A stretch of DNA of 64,000 nucleotides. Origin: Gemmobacter sp. GTDB lineage: Bacteria > Pseudomonadota > Alphaproteobacteria > Rhodobacterales > Rhodobacteraceae. Positions 40,864 through 49,866 of the stretch are shown here, one piece after another; the stretch's first letter is position 1, and every line of letters begins with the position of its first letter. The translations under genes and the position numbers were made by a program. The stretch is taken from the NCBI RefSeq assembly GCF_034676705.1, contig NZ_JAUCBS010000001.1, forward strand, positions 1-64,000, written 5' to 3'. A model generated the notes under the pieces. The model was not told where the DNA came from. It worked only from the letters and a program-made list of their open reading frames with translations, and did no database searches.

Positions 40864-42861
40864 CAGCGTGTCGCGGCCGGCGCCGGCCCAGACCTCGTTG
40901 GTGCCGGTTTCCAGCCAGATGTCATCATGGCCCGCGCCGCCCCACAGGGTATCGTTGCCGGCATTGCCGCGCAGCGTGTCGTTGCCCTCGCCGCCGATCA
41001 GGAAATCGTTGCCCTCGCCCCCCGACAGCCAGTCGTCGCCCAGGCCCCCGGACAGCTGGTCGTTGCCGCCGCGGCCTTCGATCGTGTCGTTGCCATCGCG
41101 GCCGTCGACCGTATCGTTGCCGCCGCCCATGACCAGCCGGTTGGCCGCCGCATTGCCAAAGGCATTCCAGCGGATGTTGTCGCCGACCACCTCGAACCCT
41201 TCGATCGCGACCAGCGTATCCTCGCCATTGGTGGAGCCTACCGCCCCCAGCCGCCCGGTGCCCAGATCCAGCCGTCCGACATAGGCATTCAGCGCCGCGC
41301 CGGTGGTGTCGCCATAGAGCAGGTCGACCCCGTCGCCGCCATCGAACAGATCCCGGCCGGTGCCGACATGCAGGGTATCGTTGCCGGCCCCGCCATAGAC
41401 CCGGTCGTCGCCGGCATTGCCATGGATCAGGTCATCGCCGATCTGGCCATAGAGCGTGTCGTTGCCATCGCCGCCAAGGATGGTGTCCTGCGAGATGCCA
41501 TAGACGGCGCCATGGATCAGGTCGTTGCCACCGCGCCCCTCCAGCAGGTTGCTGCCGCCCCGGGCGTCGATCAGGTTGTCGCCATCATCGCCCAGCAGGG
41601 TATCGTCGAAGTTGCGTGTGCCCCGGATCTGTTCGATGTTGCTCAGCGTGTTGCTGAAGGCGATGCCCTGCCATTCGCCGGTGGCCGTCCCGGCGGCCAG
41701 ATCGACCGTGACGCCCGAGGTCATCTGGTCGCGGTCATAGCGCACGCGGTCCACCCCGCCGCGCCCGTCGATCACGTCATTGCCGCCGCCGGTGATGAAG
41801 ATCTCGCGCCCGTCGCTGCCGATCATGGAATCGCTCAGCCGGGTGCCCAGGATTTCCAGCCGCCCGGTGCCGGTGCGGGTGATGGTTTCCGTATTGCCGT
41901 AGCCGTCGTTCTCGATCTGGCCGCTGGCCAGGGACAGATCCAGATCCAGCGCCTGGGGGGCCGCATTCGATTCGAACCAGTTGCCGCGGAAATCCAGCCG
42001 GACCGTGGTGTCCTGATGCAGGTTCAGGTTGTAGCTGTCGGCCCCGCGGCCGGCCACGATGCCCATCCACCATTGCGTATCCGCCGTGGTGATCGTGAAG
42101 CTGTCGTTGCCATTGGTGCCATAGACCGAGATACCGCCCGCACTGTTCATCGCGCGCCCGAAATCGACCAGCGTATCGGTGCCGACCCCCGCCTTCAGTA
42201 CCTGGCCGGTGTTGGTGGTGCCGTCGAAGCTGAAGCCGATCGAACCGGGGGGCGTCAGGTGATAGACCAGATTGTGCCAGCCGCCGGTGACGGCGATGCC
42301 GGAATAGTCGATCCGGTCGCTGCCGCCCGAGCCGTAAATCTCGTCGCCGCCTTCATCGGAGACGGTGCCCGGGCGCAGCGTATCATTGCCGTCCGACCCG
42401 CGCAGCTCGTCGGCATGGGCCGATCCGATGAAGCTGACCGCCGAGGTGATGCCATCGGGCAGCAGCATCCGCGTGTCGCCGACCGCCCCCGAGGCGTCGA
42501 TGGTGATCGCCTGGCGCGACAGCAGCGCCATCAGCGGGGCAAGGTCATCTTCTCCCAGCGCGTCGATCGCGGCGACCATCTCGGCCAGGGTCCAGGAAAT
42601 GCCGGTGATCGCCGCCAGCTGGCTGCCGCCGGAATCGCGGGTGATCCAGCCGGTCACGGTGCCGGTGACCGCGCCGGTCATCAGGTTCACGCTCAGCCCG
42701 CTGCCCACCAGCGTGGTCCGCGCCCCGGTTTCCTGGTTCACCAGGATGACGGCCGTCGGCGATTGCGACACAAAGCTCATGTCATCGCCGAAGGCATGGT
42801 CAAAGGCGGGGACGGGGGAATAATAGCTCAGCGGGAACGGGCCGGTCAGGGCGATATGCAT
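40258..42861 (-). CDS. RTX calcium-binding protein
   Basis: 867 residues, probably secreted by a type I system in trans. The N-terminal 140 or so residues (MHIALTGPFPLSYYSPVPAFDHAFGDDMSF, ...GSGLSVNLMTGAVTGTVTGW) are a short beta-rich domain of unknown function that I also see in weaker form in the protein at 44001-45746. A long central part alternates beta strands with RTX nonapeptides (GGDGNDTLYG, GNAGDDRVYGGAGNDTL). The C-terminal cassette begins near NEVWAGAGRDTLIGG and ends DDLVIL. ATG 42861 follows AGGAG by seven bases. No enzymatic domain is recognised. The last 200 residues equal those of the CAP-RTX protein. Confidence 0.82.
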   Translation of the reverse strand: MHIALTGPFPLSYYSPVPAFDHAFGDDMSFVSQSPTAVILVNQETGARTTLVGSGLSVNLMTGAVTGTVTGWITRDSGGSQLAAITGISWTLAEMVAAIDALGEDDLAPLMALLSRQAITIDASGAVGDTRMLLPDGITSAVSFIGSAHADELRGSDGNDTLRPGTVSDEGGDEIYGSGGSDRIDYSGIAVTGGWHNLVYHLTPPGSIGFSFDGTTNTGQVLKAGVGTDTLVDFGRAMNSAGGISVYGTNGNDSFTITTADTQWWMGIVAGRGADSYNLNLHQDTTVRLDFRGNWFESNAAPQALDLDLSLASGQIENDGYGNTETITRTGTGRLEILGTRLSDSMIGSDGREIFITGGGNDVIDGRGGVDRVRYDRDQMTSGVTVDLAAGTATGEWQGIAFSNTLSNIEQIRGTRNFDDTLLGDDGDNLIDARGGSNLLEGRGGNDLIHGAVYGISQDTILGGDGNDTLYGQIGDDLIHGNAGDDRVYGGAGNDTLHVGTGRDLFDGGDGVDLLYGDTTGAALNAYVGRLDLGTGRLGAVGSTNGEDTLVAIEGFEVVGDNIRWNAFGNAAANRLVMGGGNDTVDGRDGNDTIEGRGGNDQLSGGLGDDWLSGGEGNDFLIGGEGNDTLRGNAGNDTLWGGAGHDDIWLETGTNEVWAGAGRDTLIGGTGNDILGGGADDDLIDARAGGQNQLWGADGRDTLWSGDNGDMAGGGGGDDIVNGGAGNDTLMGGLGNDTVLGNAGADAIYLGMGNDQAHGGAGNDTITAGPGFDQLWGGDGADRFEFWRAAGWNRVEDFDATEGDVIALGRGLWTGTHGALTAQQVVNLFGSVNASGDAVLNFAAAGTTVVIVGAGTLAGLADDLVIL

Positions 42862-42961
42862 GGAAGAACTCCTGCGGACTGGAACGGGAAAGGAATCTGC
42901 TGGCAAGTGGGGGCGATGCTAACCGCAGGCTCCCGGATCACAAAGCGGTTTCAGGCGGGGA

Positions 42962-43915
42962 TCACAGCAGGATCAGGGCGTCGGCCAGCCCGTCCAGGGT
43001 GCCGGCCCCCACGATCACCACCCGGGTTCCGGCAGGGCCGAAATCCAGCACGGCATCGCCCCCGGCGGTCAGGCTGCCAAAGGCATCGACCACCTGTCCG
43101 GCGGTCAGCGTGCCCTGCGTGGCTGCCCACATGCCTTGCCCCAGCGCGATCGTGTCGCCATCGGCCAGGCTGAAATCCTCGATCCGGTCGCGGCCATGGC
43201 CGCGCCAGAATTCGAACCTGTCGGCCCCTTCGTTGCCCCACAGCCGGTCGGCGCCGGCCCCCGAGGCGATCGTGTCGTTGCCCGCGCCGCCCCGGGCCTG
43301 GTCGCGCCCGGCGCCCAGATAGATCACGTCGTCGCCGCCCCGCCCGTCGACCCGGTCATCGTCCAGCCAGCCCATCATCGTATCGCTGCCGGCGCTGCCG
43401 ATCAGGGTATCGTTGCCGGTTCCGCCCCCGGCCAGGCCGCCATCGCCGCCGATCTCCAGCCGGTCATCGCCATCGCCGCCCCAGAGGCTGTTGCGCCCCG
43501 CGCCGCCCCGCAGCAGGTCGTTGCCGGCATCGCCGGTCATCCAGTCGTTGCCGGTGCCGCCCGACAGCGTATCGTCGCCATCGCCGCCCTGGAGGTCATC
43601 GTTACCGGTCCCGGCCTCGATCAGGTCATGTCCCTCGCCGCCCAGCAGCAGATCCCGGCCGGTGCCGCCCAGCAGCGTATCGTCGCCCCAGTCGCCGCTG
43701 ATCCAGTCCTCGCCGCTGCCGCCTTCGACCCTGTCGTTGCCATGGCCGCCATACAGGCTGTCGTCGCCGCCCAGGCCCTGCACCAGATCGTCGCCGGCAA
43801 GGGCGATCATCGTGTCGTTGCGCCCCCCGCCGGCCATGGTATCGGGCCCCTCGCTGCCAAGGCGCGAGACAAGCGGGGCGGAAACGGCCCCCGGTCCTGC
43901 AAGACTACCGTGCAT
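42962..43915 (-). CDS. small RTX repeat protein
   Basis: 317 residues made almost wholly of GGxGxDxLx nonapeptides, starting GSEGPDTMAGGGRNDTMIALAGDDL and ending VVIVGAGTLDGLADALILL. It carries a diverged version of the shared C-terminal cassette (FEFWRGHGRDRIEDFSLADGDTIALGQGMW). ATG 43915 has GGAGGGA six bases upstream. There is no N-terminal effector domain, so it may be a pure calcium-binding matrix protein or the eroded remnant of a larger one. It lies 46 bases before the gene at 44001 in the leftward RTX array. Confidence 0.78.
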   Translation of the reverse strand: MHGSLAGPGAVSAPLVSRLGSEGPDTMAGGGRNDTMIALAGDDLVQGLGGDDSLYGGHGNDRVEGGSGEDWISGDWGDDTLLGGTGRDLLLGGEGHDLIEAGTGNDDLQGGDGDDTLSGGTGNDWMTGDAGNDLLRGGAGRNSLWGGDGDDRLEIGGDGGLAGGGTGNDTLIGSAGSDTMMGWLDDDRVDGRGGDDVIYLGAGRDQARGGAGNDTIASGAGADRLWGNEGADRFEFWRGHGRDRIEDFSLADGDTIALGQGMWAATQGTLTAGQVVDAFGSLTAGGDAVLDFGPAGTRVVIVGAGTLDGLADALILL

Positions 43916-44000
43916 TCGAAATCCCTCCCAGAATCCCTCCCCGGATTCAGGAAGGGATCCTAGCACGGGATGAACCGGCAATCTGCCCCCGTCACAGGGG

Positions 44001-45746
44001 TCAGAGGATGACCAGATCGTCAGCCAGCCCTGCCAGCGTGCCGGCGCCGATGATCACCACCGTGGTGCCGGCGGCGGCGAAATTCAGCACCGCATCGCCG
44101 CTGGCGTTCACGCTGCCAAACAGGTTCACCACCTGCTGCGCCGTCAGCGCGCCATGGGTGCCGGTCCACATGCCACGGCCAAGCGCGATCACATCGCCCT
44201 CGGCCCCGTCGAAATCCTCGATCCGGGTCCAGCCGTTACTGCGCCAGAACTCGAACCGGTCGGCCCCGTCACCCCCCCACAGCCGGTCAAAGCCGGGGCC
44301 GGCGGTGATCGTGTCGTTGCCGGCGCCGCCATGGCCCTGATCGTTGCCCATGCCCAGATAGATCGCATCGGCCCCGGCATTGCCATGGACGGTATCGTTG
44401 CCAAGGCCCCCCATCAGCGTGTCGTTGCCCGCCCCGCCGTTCACGATATCGTCGCCGCCGCCGCCGCCGGCCATGTCGCCATTGCCGCCGGACCAGAGCG
44501 TATCGTTGCCGTCGGCGCCCCACAGCTGGTTCCGGCCCCCGGGCCCGGCATGGATCCAGTCGTCATCCGCCCCGCCGCCCAGGATATCGTCGCCGTCGCC
44601 GCCGAACAGCGTGTCGCGGCCGGCGCCGGCCCAGACCTCGTTGGTGCCGCTCGACAGCCAGATGTGGTCGTTGCCGGCCCCGCCCCAGATGGTGTCGTTG
44701 CCCAGATCGCCCCAGATCGTGTCGTTGCCCAGGCCGCCGATCAGCAGGTCGTTGCCTTCGCCCCCGATCAGCAGGTCGTTGCCGGTGCTGCCCGTCACCC
44801 GGTCGTTGCCGGCCCCGGCCAGCACCAGCGCGGGCCCCTGGGTCACCACGATCACATCGGGGCCGCTGGTGCCGCTGACCAGGGCCATGCTGCCATCCAG
44901 CAGCGCATCCATATGCGGGTCGATCAGCGCGCGGTCGATCCAGACCTGCTGGTCCAGCAGGTAATAGGCCGTTTCATCCTGCGGCCCGGTCGGTTCGGAC
45001 AGTTGCAGCACCACGGCGCCGGTCCCGTCGCGGAAGGTCAGCGTATCGGCTCCGAATTCGTCGAACATCAGGATTTCGAACCAGTTGTCGTCCCAGCCGG
45101 CGGCATCTTCGGCCCGGGTGATGGCCGCGACCAGATCGCCCAGCCGGGTGGCGAAGCTGCCGGGCAGCGTGCCGGTCAGGCCCGGCAGGCGCAGTTGCAG
45201 CGTCGTGGCGGCCAGGGACAGGCCGAACAGTTCCTGCCCCGCGTTCACCAGCGACAGGCCGGTCAGCGCATAGGTGTTCAGCAGGGTGATCAGCGCCTGC
45301 GGATCGGTCCAGGAATTCGCCTCGGCCGACGCCAGGGCGATCAGCTGTTGCAGCGTGGTGGGCACCGCCCCGGTGACGCTGAGGCTGAGCGTGTCCGAGC
45401 TGAGCGTCCAGCCCGTGGATTGCAGCGTGACGCGCGCCAGTTCGGTGCCGTTCTGGCGCAGCACCATCGAGGAGAAGGCCCCGGTGGCGATCCCGGCGTC
45501 GATCGCGTCGATCAGCGCCTCGAGCGAGGACACCGGCGAGATCCCGCTGCCCTGCAGGGTCAGGCTGTAACCGCCGGCCTGGGTCAGCACGATCTGGCTG
45601 GCGCTCAGGCTTTGCGGTTGCCATTCGGCCGTCGAGGAAAGACCCTCCAGCGCCGCCGCATGCAGCGGGGTGATGTCGAAGGGGCCGCCCTCGGCCCGAA
45701 GATCCCGCAGGATGCTGAAAATCCGGCTGGAAAACGCGATGCTCAT
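44001..45746 (-). CDS. RTX calcium-binding protein
   Basis: 581 residues. The first 310 or so form a beta-rich region with no recognised enzyme motif. It has repeated hydrophobic strands such as GGYSLTLQGSGISPVSSLEALIDAIDAG and FGLSLAATTLQLRLPGLTG, and the GSGIS/LEALIDAID pattern echoes the N terminus of the 867-residue neighbour. RTX repeats follow from about 320 (ALVLAGAGNDRVTGSTGNDLLIGGEGNDLL), then the shared cassette ending DDLVIL. ATG 45746 follows AGGGAAAG. Likely exported through a type I system not present in this window. Confidence 0.8.
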   Translation of the reverse strand: MSIAFSSRIFSILRDLRAEGGPFDITPLHAAALEGLSSTAEWQPQSLSASQIVLTQAGGYSLTLQGSGISPVSSLEALIDAIDAGIATGAFSSMVLRQNGTELARVTLQSTGWTLSSDTLSLSVTGAVPTTLQQLIALASAEANSWTDPQALITLLNTYALTGLSLVNAGQELFGLSLAATTLQLRLPGLTGTLPGSFATRLGDLVAAITRAEDAAGWDDNWFEILMFDEFGADTLTFRDGTGAVVLQLSEPTGPQDETAYYLLDQQVWIDRALIDPHMDALLDGSMALVSGTSGPDVIVVTQGPALVLAGAGNDRVTGSTGNDLLIGGEGNDLLIGGLGNDTIWGDLGNDTIWGGAGNDHIWLSSGTNEVWAGAGRDTLFGGDGDDILGGGADDDWIHAGPGGRNQLWGADGNDTLWSGGNGDMAGGGGGDDIVNGGAGNDTLMGGLGNDTVHGNAGADAIYLGMGNDQGHGGAGNDTITAGPGFDRLWGGDGADRFEFWRSNGWTRIEDFDGAEGDVIALGRGMWTGTHGALTAQQVVNLFGSVNASGDAVLNFAAAGTTVVIIGAGTLAGLADDLVIL

Positions 45747-45834
45747 CAATCTTTCCCTTTCTGGTCCGCAGCTTGCCATTGCGGTGCAATGCCACCATGG
45801 CTAGATCACCCGACCCGGTCTTGGCAAGCTGTCC

Positions 45835-46548
45835 ATGCGTGCAACCCTTTCCGTTCTGGCTGTCCTGCTGCTGTTTGCCGGCTGTGCGCCGGGCAGGCCG
45901 GAATACGGCCTGCGTGTCGGCCCGGCGGGGCTGCTGTCGGCCCCGGCGGCGCTGGATGCGGCCGGGGCGGCCTTCGTGGGGCCGGGGTCCGGCGGCGGAT
46001 CGGGTGGCGGATCGGGCGGTGGCCTGCCGGGGCTGGGGGGCGGGCTGCTGGACAGCGACGGCCCGGTGGTGCTGCGCCCCACGCGGTCGCGCCAGATCGG
46101 GCTGTCGGCGGGCCTGCGCCAGCCCCTGGCCGAAGGCCCGGGCGGCGGGCGGCTGAGCCTGGCGGCCGATCTGCGGATCGAGGCGGGCACGGCGGCCTGG
46201 CACCTGCCGCAGGGCCTGGGGATTCTGGTCGATCCGATGGACATCCGCATTGCCAGCCGCAGCCTGTCGCCGGAACTGCGCCTGCACTGGGACCGCCCGG
46301 TTGCCGGGGCGGCACGGCTGGATCTGTCGGCGGGGGCAGGGGTGATGCTGGTGCAAAGCCGCACCCGGGTGCGCTCGGCCCTGATCGCGCTGGACCACCG
46401 CAGCCACCAGCGCCTGCCCTATCTTACCTTGGGTGCCGGGCTGCGGCAGGACCGGCCGCGCGGTGGCAGCGACGGGCTGGGCCTGCACCTGACCGCCGCC
46501 CGCCCGGGCGGGGTGCAGGCCCGGCTGGTCGCCGACCTGCGCCGCTGA
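45835..46548 (+). CDS. putative outer-membrane lipoprotein
   Basis: 237 residues. A signal peptide with lipobox (LLLFAGC at about 12-18) is followed by a Gly/Ser-rich linker (GPGSGGGSGGGSGGGLPG). Then comes a beta-strand-rich region with alternating hydrophobic residues (LGLSAGLRQPL..., LRLHWDRPV, LSAGAGVMLV, LVADLRR at the end) suggesting a small barrel or sandwich. I do not recognise a family. It is the only rightward gene in the leftward RTX array, divergent from the RTX gene at 44001-45746, and its stop abuts the stop of the protease gene with no gap. It might anchor or receive an RTX product (inference). Confidence 0.55.
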   Translation: MRATLSVLAVLLLFAGCAPGRPEYGLRVGPAGLLSAPAALDAAGAAFVGPGSGGGSGGGSGGGLPGLGGGLLDSDGPVVLRPTRSRQIGLSAGLRQPLAEGPGGGRLSLAADLRIEAGTAAWHLPQGLGILVDPMDIRIASRSLSPELRLHWDRPVAGAARLDLSAGAGVMLVQSRTRVRSALIALDHRSHQRLPYLTLGAGLRQDRPRGGSDGLGLHLTAARPGGVQARLVADLRR

Positions 46549-48300
46549 TCACAGGATCACCAGATCCTCGGCCAACCCCGCCAGCGTTCCAGCGCCGATG
46601 ATCACCACCGTGGTTCCGGCGGCGGCGAAATTCAGCACGGCATCGCCCGAGGCATTCACGCTGCCAAACAGGTTGACCACCTGCTGCGCCGTCAGCGCGC
46701 CATGGCTGCCGGTCCACAGGCCGCGGCCAAGCGCGATGACGTCGCCTTCGGCACCTTCGAAATCCTCGACCCGGTTCCAGCCGGCCGCGCGCCAGAACTC
46801 GAACCGGTCGGCGCCTGCGCCGCCCCACAGCCGGTCAAAGCCGGAGCCGGCGGTGATCGTATCGTTGCCGGCACCGCCATGGCCCTGGTCGTTGCCGGCG
46901 CCCAGATAGATCGAGTCGGCCCCGGCATTGCCATGGACGGTATCGTTGCCCAGACCGCCGTACAGCTGATCCCCCGCCGCGCCGCCGTTGAGGAGGTCAT
47001 CGCCACCACCACCGCCCGCCATGTCGCCATTGTCGCCAGCCCAGAGCGTATCGCGCCCGTCGGCACCCCACAGCTGGTTCACGCCCCCGGCCCGCGCGTC
47101 GATCAGGTCGTCATCGGCCCCGCCGCCCAGGATATCGTCGCCGTCCCCACCGATCAGCGTGTCGCGGCCGGCGCCGGCCCAGACCTCGTTGGTGTCGGTT
47201 TCCAGTTCGATCCGGTCATCGCCGGGCCCGGCCCAGACGGTATCCTGCCCGGGGCCGGGGCGCAGCAGATCGTTGCCTTCGCCGCCGATCAGGAAATCAT
47301 CGCCCGCCCCGCCCAGGATCAGATCGTCGCCTGCATCGCCATGAAGCTGGTCGTTACCGTCCAGGCCGGTGAGGCTATCATCGCCTGCCCCGCCATAAAG
47401 CCGGTTGGCCACGGCATTGCCGGTCAGAGTGTCATTGCCATCAGCCCCGGCGGCGTTTTCGATCAAAGCGCCGTAAGCGATCACGATCCGGGCGGCCGCG
47501 CTGTGCCACGGTGGGGTAAGAACGGAAAAATGCCCCATGTTCAGATCTATGGACTGGTCGCCCCAAGTGCCTTTCGCCGTGATCCAGTCGTCCCCGCCCG
47601 CATCCCATATGACCTGAAGATTGCCGTCCGGGCGCACGGTGTAGACATCGTTGCCGGTCGCATGGCGCAGGTTCGCCCCCCAGCGCTGCTGCAGGGCGGC
47701 AATGTCGTACAGCATCAAGCTGTCGGGCTGCTGGTAAAGTTCGGGGTTTTGCCCATAAGACATCAAGGTGAAGCGGTAATTGTCCTCCTCCACCGGCAGA
47801 TAAGGGGGTGGCGGAGCGTTCGCCGGATTGACGTCATAGTTTCCCGGGTGCTTGAGAGAAAACGCGTGACCGATCTCGTGCAGGATCAGGTCCATCTCGC
47901 CCGAATAGGCCAGATTGCGGTTCGTGTTGAACACGACGAACCCGTCATAGTCCCAACTGGTGTATTGATATCTTCCCCGGCCACCGGATAGCCCATGCGA
48001 TGCGCGCAGGAAAGCGATATCGACGGAGTCTTCGACCGTGGTCTCTTCGAAGGTGATGTTGAGGACGCGGGCATATTCCGCAAGTGCCAAACGTATGGCA
48101 TCCCGTTCAGCCGCAGTGTAGTCGCCCCAGCCCGATACATCGGTCCAGGAGCTTGGGCGCAAATCCACCGGACGCTGGGTCTGGAAACTGTAGGTCACAC
48201 GTAACGGCTCAGCCGCAGAGGAATGAAAAGCCTGCATGGACTGGGGCCACAGCAGGGCGCTGACATGGCTGACGACAAGCGAAGGGTCCACACCATGCAT
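46549..48300 (-). CDS. serralysin-like (M10) RTX metalloprotease
   Basis: 583 residues. The zinc site LHEIGHAFSLKHPGNYD (HExxHxxxxxH) at about 140-150 and the downstream Met-turn FTLMSYGQ identify an M10B/serralysin-type protease. The preceding FVVFNTNRNLAYSGEMDL and the following LMLYDIAALQQRWG fit the family. RTX repeats start at about 290 (GADGNDTLTGNAVANRLYGGAGDDSL) and lead into the shared C-terminal cassette ending EDLVIL. The catalytic half (about 47440-48300) is visibly richer in A/T than the RTX half. The start is uncertain: 48300 has no strong ribosome site. Probably secreted. Confidence 0.88.
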   Translation of the reverse strand: MHGVDPSLVVSHVSALLWPQSMQAFHSSAAEPLRVTYSFQTQRPVDLRPSSWTDVSGWGDYTAAERDAIRLALAEYARVLNITFEETTVEDSVDIAFLRASHGLSGGRGRYQYTSWDYDGFVVFNTNRNLAYSGEMDLILHEIGHAFSLKHPGNYDVNPANAPPPPYLPVEEDNYRFTLMSYGQNPELYQQPDSLMLYDIAALQQRWGANLRHATGNDVYTVRPDGNLQVIWDAGGDDWITAKGTWGDQSIDLNMGHFSVLTPPWHSAAARIVIAYGALIENAAGADGNDTLTGNAVANRLYGGAGDDSLTGLDGNDQLHGDAGDDLILGGAGDDFLIGGEGNDLLRPGPGQDTVWAGPGDDRIELETDTNEVWAGAGRDTLIGGDGDDILGGGADDDLIDARAGGVNQLWGADGRDTLWAGDNGDMAGGGGGDDLLNGGAAGDQLYGGLGNDTVHGNAGADSIYLGAGNDQGHGGAGNDTITAGSGFDRLWGGAGADRFEFWRAAGWNRVEDFEGAEGDVIALGRGLWTGSHGALTAQQVVNLFGSVNASGDAVLNFAAAGTTVVIIGAGTLAGLAEDLVIL

Positions 48301-48486
48301 TACAGGCCCGTAGCATCGGTAATATCTGGTCGCAGAATCATGACAGTACCTCTGGAAATAGCGTAGACGAAAGACAGGGCGTATGACAATCGGCTTTGCC
48401 TAGGCCAGCGTGCCCACGCATCTAAGGGATTTCCCCGGATCATCCCGACCCGCCGCTGCTGCCTTCGGAATACGGGCAAGCCCCCC

Positions 48487-49659
48487 TCAATCCTTGCCGT
48501 ACAGATCCCGTGTGAACACCTTGTCGGCCACATCCTCCAGATCCGGGGTGCGGCGGTTGGCGATGATCAGGTCGCATTCGGTCTTGAATTGCGCCAGATC
48601 GCGGATCACCCGGCTGCGGTAGAATTCGTCGCCGGTCAGCGAGGGTTCGTAGACCACCATCTCGATGCCCTTGGCCTTGACCCGTTTCATGATGCCCTGA
48701 ATGGCCGACTGGCGGAAATTGTCGGACCCCTCCTTCATCACCAGGCGGTAAACGCCGACCACGCGGGGATTGGCGGCGATGATGCGGTCGGCGATGAAAT
48801 CCTTGCGGGTGCGGTTGGCATCGACCACGGCGGCGATCAGGTTCTGCGGCACCTGGGAATAATTGGCCAGCAATTGCTTGCTGTCCTTGGGCAGGCAATA
48901 GCCGCCATAGCCGAAGGACGGGTTGTTGTAATGCGTGCCGATGCGCGGATCCAACCCGACCCCTTCGATGATCTTGGCCGGATCCAGCCCGTGCATCAGG
49001 GCATAGCTGTCCAGTTCGTTGAAATAGGCGACCCGCAGCGCAAGATAGGTATTGGCGAACAGCTTGATCGCCTCGGCCTCGGTCGAGCCGGGGAACAGCA
49101 TGGGCACGTCCGGGTCTGCCGCGCCCTCTTGCAGCAGCCGGGCAAAGCGGCGGGCCGAAGGCGTGTCCGATCCCACCACGATCCGGCTGGGATGCAGGTT
49201 GTCGTACAGGGCGCGCCCCTCGCGCAGGAATTCGGGGGAAAACAGGATGTTGTCATAGCCCGTCATCGCCCGCATCCGCAGGGTGAAGCCCACCGGCACG
49301 GTGGATTTGATCACGATGGCCGCGCCGCGGTTCACCGCCAGCACCTGCGCGATCACCGCCTCGACCGAGGAGGTGTCGAAGCGGTTCGTCTCGGGGTCGT
49401 AGTTCGTCGGGGTGGCGATCACCACGAAATTCGCCCCGGCATAGGCGCAGGCGGCATCGGTGGTCGCGCCCAGATCCAGCGTGCCGCGCGCCAGCCAGTC
49501 GGCGCAGTCGGGATCCTGGATGGGCGAGCGGCCGGCATTCACCAGCGCCACGCGCCCCTCGTCGATATCGACGGCGGTCACGCGGTTCTTCTGCGCCAGC
49601 AGGATGGCATTCGACAGGCCCACATATCCCAGGCCCGCCACGGCAATCTTCGTCGACAT
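48487..49659 (-). CDS. ugd: UDP-glucose 6-dehydrogenase
   Basis: Oxidises UDP-glucose to UDP-glucuronate. 390 residues: IAVAGLGYVGLSNAILLAQ Rossmann start, VVIATPTNYDPETN, IVIKSTVPVGFT, FSPEFLREGRAL, and the catalytic-cysteine motif FGYGGYCLPKDSKQLLANY. The length and DP/N-rich start are those of the short bacterial Ugd. It suggests an acidic uronic-acid residue in the polymer. It is transcribed divergently from the RTX gene at 49867 across 207 bases and lies 186 bases upstream of the protease gene. Confidence 0.95.
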   Translation of the reverse strand: MSTKIAVAGLGYVGLSNAILLAQKNRVTAVDIDEGRVALVNAGRSPIQDPDCADWLARGTLDLGATTDAACAYAGANFVVIATPTNYDPETNRFDTSSVEAVIAQVLAVNRGAAIVIKSTVPVGFTLRMRAMTGYDNILFSPEFLREGRALYDNLHPSRIVVGSDTPSARRFARLLQEGAADPDVPMLFPGSTEAEAIKLFANTYLALRVAYFNELDSYALMHGLDPAKIIEGVGLDPRIGTHYNNPSFGYGGYCLPKDSKQLLANYSQVPQNLIAAVVDANRTRKDFIADRIIAANPRVVGVYRLVMKEGSDNFRQSAIQGIMKRVKAKGIEMVVYEPSLTGDEFYRSRVIRDLAQFKTECDLIIANRRTPDLEDVADKVFTRDLYGKD

Positions 49660-49866
49660 CGTCCCATCCCCTGCACGGCGCGGGCCGCAGGTTCGCCGGG
49701 CATCGGGAGGATTTCAAGGCAAAGCCGGGGCGGTTGCATGGCGCAGATCGCCTGCATTGGTCTTGAATTGTCGCCAAAAGCCCGGGTTGCGCCACAGTTG
49801 CGGCCGCCGGGCCGCCGTTCGGCCGGGGCATCCCTGATCCCGGGTGTGAACGGACAGGGTGCGCAG

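Noticed and set aside
40411..43173. 920-codon open frame on the plus strand across two RTX genes
   Set aside because: It crosses the intergenic gap of two clear minus-strand RTX genes and is made of mirror repeats only.
40900..47400. Short regularly spaced repeats that could be mistaken for a CRISPR array
   Set aside because: The period is 27 bases, in frame, encoding GGxGxDxLx nonapeptides; there are no constant repeats with unique spacers and no cas genes.
48300..48533. Small minus-strand open frame of 77 codons ending TAATG at the protease start
   Set aside because: It overlaps the end of ugd, has no family resemblance, and only its last 13 codons (from an ATG) would sit properly upstream; most likely chance.
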